Positions 6,614 to 14,443 of a stretch of DNA of 17,135 bases are shown here, in pieces; positions within the stretch are counted from its first letter, which is position 1, and each line of letters begins with the position of its first letter. Origin of the DNA: Pseudomonadota bacterium. Lineage in GTDB: Bacteria > Pseudomonadota > Alphaproteobacteria > ATCC43930 > CGMCC-115725. The stretch covers positions 1 to 17,135 of the forward strand of contig JAJYIC010000014.1 of assembly GCA_021790295.1 (NCBI GenBank), in the 5' to 3' direction. Below the pieces are notes generated by a model. It had not been told where the DNA came from. It saw nothing but the letters and a program-made list of their open reading frames with translations, and did no database searches. The position numbers and the translations under genes are program-made.

Positions 6614-7057
6614 ATGACAACAGAGAAGCCCCTTTTTTCGGATAACGAGACCCGCTTTCTCGACAGGCACCGGGTCGCCCGTCTTGCGACCGCGGGCAAG
6701 GATGGCCAGCCCCATCTAGTCCCGGTCTGTTTCGGCCGTCAGGGCGCCAGCATTTACATCGCCATCGACGAGAAGCCGAAACGCCGGCCGCTTTCCCTGA
6801 AACGCCTCAGAAACATCGCTGAAAACCCGTTCTCCGCGCTCCTCGTCGACCGCTATGAGGAGGATTGGAGCCGCCTCGGCTGGGTGATGCTGCGCGGGCG
6901 CGCCGAGATTCTGTTCGCGGGCGCCGAACATGAGAGCGCGCAGGCGCTTTTGCGCGCGCGTTATGCGCAGCTCGAAGCGATGCGCCTCGAAGGGCTCCCC
7001 GTCATCGCCTTGCGCGTCGAAAAGGTGGCGAGCTGGGGCAATCTTGAAGCAGATTAG
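6614..7057 (+). CDS. PPOX-class (F420-dependent type) oxidoreductase family protein
   Basis: This 147-residue protein has the split-barrel flavin-binding fold. It fits the TIGR03668-type group of PPOX-class F420-dependent proteins (Rv1155-like): RVARLATAGKDGQPHLVPVC at residues 20-39, IDEKPKR at 51-57, LRNIAENP near 65-72, and LLVDRYEEDWSRLGWV at 76-91. Members bind F420, FMN or related cofactors, and many have unproven substrates. The divergent RidA start is 71 bp away, so the two may share a control region. The stop TAG overlaps the stop TAA of the convergent hydrolase gene inside the four bases TTAG. The family call is good; whether this organism makes F420 is unknown. Confidence 0.85.
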   Translation: MTTEKPLFSDNETRFLDRHRVARLATAGKDGQPHLVPVCFGRQGASIYIAIDEKPKRRPLSLKRLRNIAENPFSALLVDRYEEDWSRLGWVMLRGRAEILFAGAEHESAQALLRARYAQLEAMRLEGLPVIALRVEKVASWGNLEAD

Positions 7058-7968
7058 GATTCAACCCCGAGAAACTCTTTGAGCGCGGATACGAGAGCGT
7101 TCGGATTGTCGCCCTGAACGGTGTGACCCGCCCCGGCAATGGTCACGCGGCGGCCGAGCGGCAGGGCTCTCGCGAGGCTTTCGGCATCCTCTTCGAGAAA
7201 CACGTCGCTTTCCGCCCCGCGCACCACGAGGGTCGGACAGGTGACGCGATCGAGCCGTTCCCCGAGCTTCGTCCGCTCGGCTCGGTGTTCCTCCCCTTCG
7301 AGCTGTTGAAAACGGCGGCGATCGTATTTCCACTCCCAGCGGCCGTCGCCCGTGCGGCGCAGATTGTGCATCAGAGTGGAGCGCAGGATCGCCGGGTCGC
7401 GACGCGGGTTGAACGCCATCGCACGTTCGATGATCGCGTCGAGCGAGGGGGGTTCGGCCACCTCGCTGACAAATGCGCGGATGCGGCTTGCCCCGGCGCG
7501 CCGCGTCGAAGGGCCGGCGTCGATGAGCACGAGAGCCTCGAGCGTATGCGGATACTCGATCGCATAAGCAAGAGCGTTGATCGCCCCCAGAGACTGCCCG
7601 GCGAGGATCAAACGGTCGAGACCGAGGGCTTCGGCAAACCCGCGGATATCCTCTCGTTGCGCGGCGAGGGAATAATCGGCCTCGGGCGCCCAGTCGCTTT
7701 CGCCGTGACCGCGCTGATCGAGGGCAAGGCAATGAAAATCCTCGCGCAAGCAAAGGCAGCAAAGGTCCCATGTATGGGCGGTCAGAGCCCCGCCGTGAAG
7801 GAAAAGGATGGGCGGGCGCCCTTCATTCCCCCAATCGAGATAGCTGAGGGCGATGGCGCCGAGCGAAACCTTCTTTTCGCGCGGCAATACGATTTCCGGA
7901 ATATCGAGACCGGCGCGCTCGGCCGTAACCGTCAGATGACCGAGATAATCCTCTGCGGATAACGTCAT
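7054..7968 (-). CDS. Alpha/beta hydrolase
   Basis: With the ATG at 7968 this is a 304-residue alpha/beta-hydrolase-fold enzyme. The oxyanion-hole segment ILFLHGGALTAHTW (about 54-67) is followed by DQRGHGES, the nucleophile elbow GQSLGA with Ser126, a probable acid Asp255 in VVRGAESDVFLEED, and His282 in GAGHTVQGDNP. The catalytic triad therefore looks complete. Such enzymes hydrolyse esters, lactones, C-C bonds of ring-fission products or haloalkanes; sequence by eye does not decide. A GTG start at 7998 would add ten residues, but its only ribosome-site-like sequence is one base away, so the ATG is preferred with modest confidence. It is 148 bp downstream of the enoyl-CoA hydratase gene on the same strand and overlaps the convergent PPOX gene by four bases. 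Confidence 0.9.
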   Translation of the reverse strand: MTLSAEDYLGHLTVTAERAGLDIPEIVLPREKKVSLGAIALSYLDWGNEGRPPILFLHGGALTAHTWDLCCLCLREDFHCLALDQRGHGESDWAPEADYSLAAQREDIRGFAEALGLDRLILAGQSLGAINALAYAIEYPHTLEALVLIDAGPSTRRAGASRIRAFVSEVAEPPSLDAIIERAMAFNPRRDPAILRSTLMHNLRRTGDGRWEWKYDRRRFQQLEGEEHRAERTKLGERLDRVTCPTLVVRGAESDVFLEEDAESLARALPLGRRVTIAGAGHTVQGDNPNALVSALKEFLGVES

Positions 7969-8116
7969 GGTTCTGCAAAACTCCGACTGGTTCGCCACTC
8001 TTCAAAACCGAAGCCTTTAGCATGAAGAGAAGGCGGGAGGCCACCTCTTCGCCGCTCTCCTAGCGAATGGCCGCTCGCGCCGCGACGCAACTGCTCCCCA
8101 GTCGTAGAAATGCGGG

Positions 8117-8884
8117 TTAGGCGTCGCGGAAGGTGGGTTTGCGCTTTTCGAGAAAGGCCTTGAGACCCTCGATCCCGTCCTCGCTGGCGAAAGCGAGAGC
8201 GTTGAGATCGGCCTCCAATTTGAGGCCCTCTTCGAGGGAGCCTTCGAGCCCGCGTTGCACAGCCTCACGCGCGAGAGCCAAAGCGTGAAGGCTCAAACCC
8301 GTCATTTCGCGGGCAAACGCGATACCCGCGGCGAGAAGATCGCCCTCGCAAAGGCGGTTGACGAGACCCATCGCCAAAGCTTCCTCGGCCTCGACCGCGC
8401 GCCCGCCGAGGATCATTTCGAGCGCCCGCGCCTGGCCGACAAGGCGCGGCAGGCGCTGCGTTCCGCCATAGCCGGGGATCAGCCCGAGCTTGATTTCCGG
8501 AAGGCCGAGCCTTGCCCCTTTGACCGCAATCCGCAAGGTGCAGGCAAGAGCGAGTTCGAGCCCTCCGCCCATCGCATACCCGTTGATGAGGGCGATCGAA
8601 GGCACCTTCAGCCCTTCGAGACGGGAGAGAAGGCCTTGCCCGAAACGGGAAGCGGCGCGCGCCGCGCTTTGCCCGCGGCCCAAAAGCTCTTTGATGTCGG
8701 CGCCGGCGCAAAAGGCCTTCGTCCCCGCGCCGGTGATGAGGAGAGCGCGGGCATCGCCCTTTTCCACCTCGTCCAAAGCAAGGGCGAATTCCCTGAGGAC
8801 GGAGCCGTTGAGAGCGTTCAAAGCCTCCGGCCGGTCGAGCGTGACGAGCGCCAGTTCCTCGATGCGTTCAAACCTGATCGCCAT
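8117..8884 (-). CDS. Enoyl-CoA hydratase/isomerase family protein
   Basis: This 255-residue crotonase-fold protein has the family's full length. The CoA-binding/oxyanion segments are AFCAGADIKEL (57-67) and GYAMGGGLELALAC (102-115). The two catalytic glutamates of true hydratases are in place: Glu110 in GGGLE and Glu130 in LPEIKLGLIPGYGG, twenty residues apart as in rat hydratase Glu144 and Glu164. It therefore probably hydrates a 2-enoyl-CoA, though related ring-cleaving hydrolases cannot be excluded. The ATG at 8884 lies inside the end of the upstream acyl-CoA ligase gene, a 17-bp overlap implying one mRNA and coupled translation. The pairing suggests the ligase activates the acid whose unsaturated CoA ester this enzyme handles. 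Confidence 0.93.
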   Translation of the reverse strand: MAIRFERIEELALVTLDRPEALNALNGSVLREFALALDEVEKGDARALLITGAGTKAFCAGADIKELLGRGQSAARAASRFGQGLLSRLEGLKVPSIALINGYAMGGGLELALACTLRIAVKGARLGLPEIKLGLIPGYGGTQRLPRLVGQARALEMILGGRAVEAEEALAMGLVNRLCEGDLLAAGIAFAREMTGLSLHALALAREAVQRGLEGSLEEGLKLEADLNALAFASEDGIEGLKAFLEKRKPTFRDA

Positions 8885-10547
8885 TCCTCGAGCCTTTCTT
8901 GCGGGATGGATCGGTAAAGCGTACCGGAAAGGGTTGCACCCGCCCCTCTCTCGCCCAATCGACGAGGGCGCGTTTCAGGATCTTGCCGCTCGCGGAAAGG
9001 GGGAATTCGGGCAAGGCCAGAAAATATTCCGGCATGTCGTAAGGCGAGAGCCCTTCTTCGTAAAGATGGGAAAGGATGGCTTCGGCTTCGCTGGTCTCCC
9101 CTTCGGCGAAAACGACGGCAAGACAGACCCTTTCGCCGAGACGCGGGTCGGCAACGGGAAACGCGGCCGCCTTGGCCACGCTTTTGTGGCGCATCGCCAG
9201 ATTCTCGATCGCAGCGGGATGGATGTTGCGACCGCCGCGGATGATGAGATCCTTTTTGCGGCCGAGGATTTCGAGGCAGCCATTGGCGTCGAGGCGGCCG
9301 AGATCGCCGCTCATAAACCAGCCGTCGCGGTTGAAAGACTCTTCGCTCGCCCTCTGGTCGTCGAAATAGCCGAGGGTGAGTGAGGCGCCTTTGCCGCCGA
9401 TCTCGCCGCTTTCCCCCGGCGCCGCCCGGCGGTCGGGGTCGTCCTTGTCGAAAATGGCGATCTCGTACGCGTTGCAGGCGCGCCCGCAGGTGCCGACGAT
9501 GGTCTCTTCCCTATCGCTCGGAAGCGTGTACTGGTGCGAGCCGTTCTCGGTCATCCCGTAGACGTTTTGCGGCAGGACGCCGAGAGCGAGAAAGGCTGCG
9601 GCGACCTCGCGCGGGATCGGCGACCCCGCCATGTAAAAGACCTTGACCCTTCCCAGGCGTTTGAGCTTGCGCCGGCGCAACTCGGCAAGGATGTCGATCG
9701 CGTGGGTCGGAACCCCCATCACATAGCTTGCGCCCGTTTCGAGGATCCAGTCGAGAGGGGTCATGCCGCAAGGCGGCGTATTGACGACAAGCTGGCACCC
9801 CGCAACCAGCATCTGCTCGATCGCCACGGTGGCGATGTGATGGGAAAGAGGGCTCAAAGACAAAAGGATTGTGTTTTCGTCGTGGTTCCAGTCGGCGACC
9901 ATCGCCCTCCCGTTGGCAAGAAGCGTGTTGTCCGAATGCATGACCCCTTTGGGGGTTCCCGTCGTCCCCGAAGTGAAAGCGAGATAAAGGATCTTGTCGG
10001 GGTCTGTGTCGGCGGGAGGAAGCGCGCGGGTGCGGTTCGGGAAAGGGGCGGCTTCGGGCGCCCCTTCGCCAAGCGTATAAAGGCGCCGCAGAAAGGGAAG
10101 ATCGCGCGCGGCGGCGAATATGTCCGCCGCCGCCCCGTCGGCGCCGTAACCGGGCAAAGCGAACAAGGCCGCGGCGCGGGTGCGCGAAAGAAGGCCGAGG
10201 ATCTCGGCCACGCGGTAGTTGCGGTGCAAGGAGGGGCAGCAGACAAAGCCCTGGCGCGAACAGGCGAGAAAGACGGCGACCGCCTCGACCCGTTCGGGAA
10301 GCCACACGGCGACCCTTTCGCCGCGTTTGAGCCCGGCGGCGAGGAGATCGCCGGCAACCGCCTCGACCATCCCCAAAAGCTCGCGCCAGGCGAGGGTGCG
10401 GTTGCCGTCACGCAGGGCAGGAGCCTTCGGCCGGCGCGTCGCATGGCCTTCGAGAAGGCTGAAGAAAGTGTCGCTTCGCCACAGGCCTTGCGCGTAATGG
10501 CGTTTTGCCAGGGCGGGATCGTGAAGGGTCAAAAGCGTGTTCGTCAT
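8868..10547 (-). CDS. AMP-dependent acyl-CoA synthetase/ligase
   Basis: This 559-residue member of the adenylate-forming superfamily activates a carboxylic acid to acyl-AMP and then to the CoA thioester. Core motifs are in order: AFTSGTTGTPKGVMHSDN (A3, about 190-207), YGMTEN (A5, 330-335), GWFMSGDLG with Asp415 (A7), GRKKDLIIRGGRNIHP (A8, 429-444), and SASGKILKR with Lys522 (A10). The sequence reminds me of cyclohexanecarboxylate-CoA ligase-like enzymes, but substrate is not assigned. The ATG at 10547 is chosen because the frame upstream to 10862 runs antisense through the divergent CinA-domain gene and is a shadow. The gene overlaps the enoyl-CoA hydratase by 17 bp downstream. Its promoter must lie in the 193-bp divergent gap that holds a bulged hairpin. 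Confidence 0.93.
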   Translation of the reverse strand: MTNTLLTLHDPALAKRHYAQGLWRSDTFFSLLEGHATRRPKAPALRDGNRTLAWRELLGMVEAVAGDLLAAGLKRGERVAVWLPERVEAVAVFLACSRQGFVCCPSLHRNYRVAEILGLLSRTRAAALFALPGYGADGAAADIFAAARDLPFLRRLYTLGEGAPEAAPFPNRTRALPPADTDPDKILYLAFTSGTTGTPKGVMHSDNTLLANGRAMVADWNHDENTILLSLSPLSHHIATVAIEQMLVAGCQLVVNTPPCGMTPLDWILETGASYVMGVPTHAIDILAELRRRKLKRLGRVKVFYMAGSPIPREVAAAFLALGVLPQNVYGMTENGSHQYTLPSDREETIVGTCGRACNAYEIAIFDKDDPDRRAAPGESGEIGGKGASLTLGYFDDQRASEESFNRDGWFMSGDLGRLDANGCLEILGRKKDLIIRGGRNIHPAAIENLAMRHKSVAKAAAFPVADPRLGERVCLAVVFAEGETSEAEAILSHLYEEGLSPYDMPEYFLALPEFPLSASGKILKRALVDWAREGRVQPFPVRFTDPSRKKGSRNGDQV

Positions 10548-10740
10548 GGAGTCTGCCGATCGGCCACGGGATAGGGTGTCGAGCGCGGCGCCGGCCAAAA
10601 GAAAAGCGCGCGGCGGGGAACGCCGCAAGAGGAGAGGCGGGCTTTTCGGGCGCAGAAGCCCGCTCTTGCCAAAAACCTCGCGCCGCGGACACTCTTGCCG
10701 GGCGGCCTTTGGCGGGCCGTCGCAAGACAGAGGAGCGCAG
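10548..10740. promoter_or_regulatory. Divergent intergenic region with a bulged hairpin (10625-10669)
   Basis: This 193-bp gap separates the divergent acyl-CoA ligase and CinA-domain genes, so it should hold promoters for both. The hairpin pairs 10637-10644 with 10656-10663 over eight bases (GCGGGCTT and AAGCCCGC). An outer six-base stem pairs 10625-10630 with 10664-10669 (GCAAGA and TCTTGC), leaving a six-base bulge on the left only. It could be an operator or leader structure; I see no clear sigma-70 box. GAGGAG at 10730-10735 is the ribosome site of the plus-strand gene. Confidence 0.4.
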
Positions 10741-11229
10741 ATGAACGACGAACTCCTGGCGCGGGCAGAGCGCATCGCGGCGGCTCTCAAAGCGCGCGGC
10801 GACAAGATCGCCGTCGCCGAATCCTCGACCGCGGGGCTCGTTTCGGCGGCGCTTCTCGCCATTCCCGGCGCCTCCCTTTATTTCGAGGGCGGCGCCGTCG
10901 TCTATACGCGAGGCTCGCGCGAGGCTTTTCTCGCCATCCCGCAGGAATCGCTCGCCGGGGTTCGCCCGGCAACCGAGGCTTATGCGCTTCTCTTGGCGCG
11001 CTGGGCGCGCTCGCGCCTCAGGGCCGCGTGGGGCCTCGGCGAAAGCGGGGCCGCGGGCCCGACCGGAAATCGCTACGGCGACGCCGCGGGTCACAGCGCG
11101 ATCGCGCTTTCCGGGCCGGTCGAGAAATCGATCACCGTCGAGACCGGGAAAAGCGGGCGGCTGCAAAACATGCAGATCTTTGCCGCCGCCGCTCTCGACC
11201 TTCTGGAGGAGGGCCTCGGCAACTCCTGA
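10741..11229 (+). CDS. CinA family protein, stand-alone C-terminal domain (PncC-like)
   Basis: This 162-residue protein is a complete stand-alone CinA C-terminal domain. The opening motif is VAESSTAGLVSAALLAIPGA (residues 25-44), then YFEGGAVVYTRGSRE and, later, SGAAGPTGNRYG (102-113), which corresponds to the GIAGPxGG loop. In PncC enzymes this domain deamidates nicotinamide mononucleotide in pyridine nucleotide salvage. The usual AESCTGG reads AESSTAG here, with the cysteine and one glycine changed, so activity is not assured. GAGGAG six bases before the ATG fixes the start. It is divergent from the acyl-CoA ligase and lies 225 bp before topA on the same strand. It is clearly different from the CinA-domain protein at the left edge. 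Confidence 0.82.
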   Translation: MNDELLARAERIAAALKARGDKIAVAESSTAGLVSAALLAIPGASLYFEGGAVVYTRGSREAFLAIPQESLAGVRPATEAYALLLARWARSRLRAAWGLGESGAAGPTGNRYGDAAGHSAIALSGPVEKSITVETGKSGRLQNMQIFAAAALDLLEEGLGNS

Positions 11230-11454
11230 AAAGGCCTGCGGCCGGGAAAAGGCGAGGACGCTATCGCCGTGGGCGAGCGGTTGACGAAATTCCGCCTCGA
11301 TGCCAATTGAAAGCCGCCGCCCGCATTTGCGGGTTCGGGCCTCGCCCCTTCCTTTTGGATTGGAGCCTCGCTCGCAGCAACGCGCCTCATCGGGGCATTC
11401 CCGGCTTCCCAAGCCTGACGTGACGGGCGGCCGGGCGCCTTATCCCACGGATCC

Positions 11455-14193
11455 ATGAACATCGTCGTCGTCGAATCGCCGGCAAAGGCGAAGACCATCA
11501 ACCAGTACCTCGGAAGCGACTACAGGGTCGTCGCCAGCTACGGCCATGTCCGCGATCTGGCCGCAAAAGACGGTTCGGTCGTTCCCGAAGCCGATTTTGC
11601 CATGTCGTGGGAGATCCTCGACGCTTCGGAAAAGCACATCGCCTCGATCCTCAAGGCGGCGCGCGGGGCGAAGCGTCTTTATCTCGCGACCGACCCCGAC
11701 CGCGAAGGCGAAGCGATCTCCTGGCATCTTTTCGAGGTTTTGCGCGACCGCCGCGCCCTCAAAGACGTCGAGGTCAAACGGGTGTCATTCAACGAGGTGA
11801 CGCGAAGCGCGGTGCTCGAGGCATTCAGCCATCCGCGCGCGATCGACCGCGAGCTGGTCGAGGCTTATCTCGCGCGCCGCGCCCTCGACTATCTCGTCGG
11901 CTTTACCCTGTCTCCGGTTTTGTGGCGCAAGCTCCCGGGCTCGCGTTCGGCCGGGCGCGTGCAATCGGTGGCTTTGCGCCTCGTCTGCGAGCGCGAAGCC
12001 CTGATCGAAGCCTTCAAGCCGCGCGAATTCTGGACCGTCGAGGTGCTTTTCAAGACCGGTTCGGGGTCATCTTTTTGGGCGCGGCTCACCCATCTCGACG
12101 GCAAGCGCCTCGAAAAATTCGATCTCGACACCAAGGACAAGGCTGAGGCCGCCGTCGCGGCGGTCGGCAAGGCCAGCGGATTTGCCGTCGCCGCCATCGA
12201 GCGGCGCCAGCTGCGCCGCAACCCCGACCCGCCTTTTACCACCTCGACCCTTCAGCAGGAGGCTTCGCTGAAGCTCGGGCTCGGCGCCGCCCGCACCATG
12301 CAGATTGCCCAGCGCCTTTATGAAGGGGTCGATCTCGGCGGCGAATCGGTCGGCCTCATCACCTATATGCGCACCGACGGGGTGGCGATCTCGGGCGAAG
12401 CGATCGCCGCGGCGCGCCGTTTGATCGGCCGCGATTTCGGCGACAGGTACCTCCCGCCCACGCCGCGGCTTTACAAAAGCCCGGCGAAAAACGCGCAGGA
12501 GGCGCATGAGGCGATCCGTCCGACCGATCTCGGGCGTCGTCCCGGAGCGGTTGCCCGCCATCTCTCACCCGAACAGAGCCGCCTTTACGAGCTGATCTGG
12601 CGGCGGACCCTCGCAAGCCAAATGGCTTCGGCGCTCATCGACCAGGTCTCGGTCGATATCGCCGACAAGGAAAAGCGCCTCGGCCTGCACGCGGTCGGCT
12701 CTGTTGTCGCCTTCGACGGCTTTCTCGCCCTTTATCAAGAGGAACGCGAGGAAGAGGGCGAGGAGGAAGGAGAAGGGCGGGCCTTGCCGCCGCTCAAAGA
12801 GGGAGAGCCTCTTTCCCGGGGCGGCGTTGCCCCGCGCCAGCATTTCACCCTGCCGCCGCCGCGTTACAGCGAGGCGAGCCTTGTCAAAAAGCTCGAAGAG
12901 CTCGGCATCGGGCGCCCCTCCACTTACGCCTCGATCCTTCAGGTCTTGCAGGATCGCGATTATGTTCGCCTGGAGAAACGGCGTTTTGTGCCCGAAGACC
13001 GAGGCCGCATCGTCACCGCCTTTCTCGCCAATTTTTTCGAGCGTTACATCGAATATTCCTTTACCGCCGATCTCGAAAACCGGCTCGACGAGGTTTCCGC
13101 AGGACGCAGCGATTGGAAAGACCTTCTCCGCGCCTTCTGGCGGGATTTTTCGGCCGCGGTCGAAGAGACGCGCGAGCTGTCGATCAAAGAGGTCATCGCC
13201 GCGCTCGACGCCGAACTCGGGCGCCATTTCTTTCCCGACGACGGTTCGGGACGCGACCCGCGCCTGTGCCCTTCCTGCGGCAGCGGACGGCAGAGCCTCA
13301 AACTCGGCAGGTTCGGCGCCTTTATCGGCTGTTCGAATTATCCGTCCTGCCGTTTTACGCGCCCGCTCGGGCTCGAAGGGGAAAGCGAGGGCGCTGCTGC
13401 CGAAACCGTTCTCGGGATCGATCCTCAAAGCGGCTGCAAGATTGCGCTCAAAAAGGGCCCCTACGGCCAGTATGTCGAAGCCATCGGCGAGGGCGAAGGG
13501 CGGCCGAAGAGAGTGGCTTTGCCGCGCTCTCTCAAACCGGCCGATGTCGATCTCGAAATCGCGCTTTCGCTTCTCGCTTTGCCGCGCGAGCTTGGACGGC
13601 ACCCTGAGAGCGGCGAGCCGATCTTTGCCGGGATCGGCCGTTTCGGCCCTTACCTGCGTCATCGAGAGAGCTATTGTTCGCTTGGGCCCGAGGACGACGT
13701 GTTGACGATCGGCCTCAATCGCGCGGTCGTCCTTCTGGCGCAAGGGAAAGGCGGGCGCCGGCGCGCCTCCGAGCCGTTGCGCACTCTCGGCGACCATCCT
13801 GAAGGCGGCGCGGTCGCGGTTTACCGCGGCCGTTACGGACCCTATGTGAGGCACGGGCGGAGCTTTGCCTCTCTGCCGCGAGAGGCGGACCCGGACCGCA
13901 TCACGCTCGAAGAAGGATTGGCGCTTATCGCGGCACAGAGGGCAAAAGAGAAGACCCGCGGCAAGGAGAAGGGTGCGCCGGCAAAACGCGCGCAAGGCGC
14001 GCCCGGAAGGAAGAGCCCGCCCGGCGCCGATGGGAAGGCGGCAAAGGCGCAGGCAAAGCCTCCGGGGAAAACGAAAACCGCGGCGGGGCAAACGCGCAAA
14101 AGTGCGCGCAAAAAGCCGCAGGCGAAACTACCTTCGCCCACCCAGAGAGAGGATGAGAGCGCGCCGGCGGCAAGGCGGCGCCCCGGTCGTTAA
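11455..14193 (+). CDS. topA: DNA topoisomerase I (type IA)
   Basis: This 912-residue protein relaxes negatively supercoiled DNA by a transient 5'-phosphotyrosine break. The N-terminal Toprim domain shows VVESPAKAKTI with Glu7 and the metal-binding DPDREGE at 80-86. The active-site tyrosine is Tyr304 in GLITYMRTDG. TSTLQQEAS and GRPSTYA segments of the core follow. After the core comes one four-cysteine zinc ribbon (Cys605, Cys608, Cys626, Cys632), then glycine/tyrosine repeats of the Topo_C type (GPYGQYVE, GRFGPYLRH, GRYGPYVRH). A Lys/Ala/Pro-rich tail of about 75 residues completes it. This layout and length are typical of alphaproteobacterial TopA. The ATG has no strong ribosome site (ACGGATCC upstream), but it begins exactly at the conserved MNIVVVESPAKA. 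An acidic insert EEREEEGEEEGEG near residue 430 is a normal variable region. Confidence 0.97.
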   Translation: MNIVVVESPAKAKTINQYLGSDYRVVASYGHVRDLAAKDGSVVPEADFAMSWEILDASEKHIASILKAARGAKRLYLATDPDREGEAISWHLFEVLRDRRALKDVEVKRVSFNEVTRSAVLEAFSHPRAIDRELVEAYLARRALDYLVGFTLSPVLWRKLPGSRSAGRVQSVALRLVCEREALIEAFKPREFWTVEVLFKTGSGSSFWARLTHLDGKRLEKFDLDTKDKAEAAVAAVGKASGFAVAAIERRQLRRNPDPPFTTSTLQQEASLKLGLGAARTMQIAQRLYEGVDLGGESVGLITYMRTDGVAISGEAIAAARRLIGRDFGDRYLPPTPRLYKSPAKNAQEAHEAIRPTDLGRRPGAVARHLSPEQSRLYELIWRRTLASQMASALIDQVSVDIADKEKRLGLHAVGSVVAFDGFLALYQEEREEEGEEEGEGRALPPLKEGEPLSRGGVAPRQHFTLPPPRYSEASLVKKLEELGIGRPSTYASILQVLQDRDYVRLEKRRFVPEDRGRIVTAFLANFFERYIEYSFTADLENRLDEVSAGRSDWKDLLRAFWRDFSAAVEETRELSIKEVIAALDAELGRHFFPDDGSGRDPRLCPSCGSGRQSLKLGRFGAFIGCSNYPSCRFTRPLGLEGESEGAAAETVLGIDPQSGCKIALKKGPYGQYVEAIGEGEGRPKRVALPRSLKPADVDLEIALSLLALPRELGRHPESGEPIFAGIGRFGPYLRHRESYCSLGPEDDVLTIGLNRAVVLLAQGKGGRRRASEPLRTLGDHPEGGAVAVYRGRYGPYVRHGRSFASLPREADPDRITLEEGLALIAAQRAKEKTRGKEKGAPAKRAQGAPGRKSPPGADGKAAKAQAKPPGKTKTAAGQTRKSARKKPQAKLPSPTQREDESAPAARRRPGR

Positions 14194-14443
14194 GGAAAAG
14201 AGGTTCGGCGCCGGGCGTCCGGGAGACAAGCGGCAAGCCCTTTCGGCCTTTCCCTTGTCGGTAAAGCGGGCTTTTCGGCCCATTGATCGCCGCGGCGCCA
14301 GCCTCTAGTCTTCCTCCGCCGGCGCGGGAAGGCTCGACAGAAGCGCCAGAGAGCGCGCCGCCGTATTGCGGCGGCAGGCTTTGCAGGCGTTTCCGGCGGC
14401 GTCTCCACCTCTTCCGGTGGTTCGGTTTGTGGAGGTTCGAGCG

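Noticed and set aside
8868..10862. 664-codon version of the acyl-CoA ligase starting at 10862
   Set aside because: The first 105 codons run antisense through the divergent CinA-domain gene and are Arg/Ala/Ser-rich without ligase similarity. The ATG at 10547 fits the family.
11281..11309. TTGACG resembling a -35 box upstream of topA
   Set aside because: The hexamer 17 bases later (CAATTG) is a poor -10 match, so the promoter call cannot be supported.
12565..14091. 508-codon minus-strand open frame opposite topA
   Set aside because: It is a shadow of topA, rich in Arg/Ala/Gly with no family features.
14194..14443. Terminator or small gene between topA and the S41 protease
   Set aside because: Only a 4-bp GGGC/GCCC hairpin near 14267-14281 is visible, with no T-run after it, and no convincing small protein.
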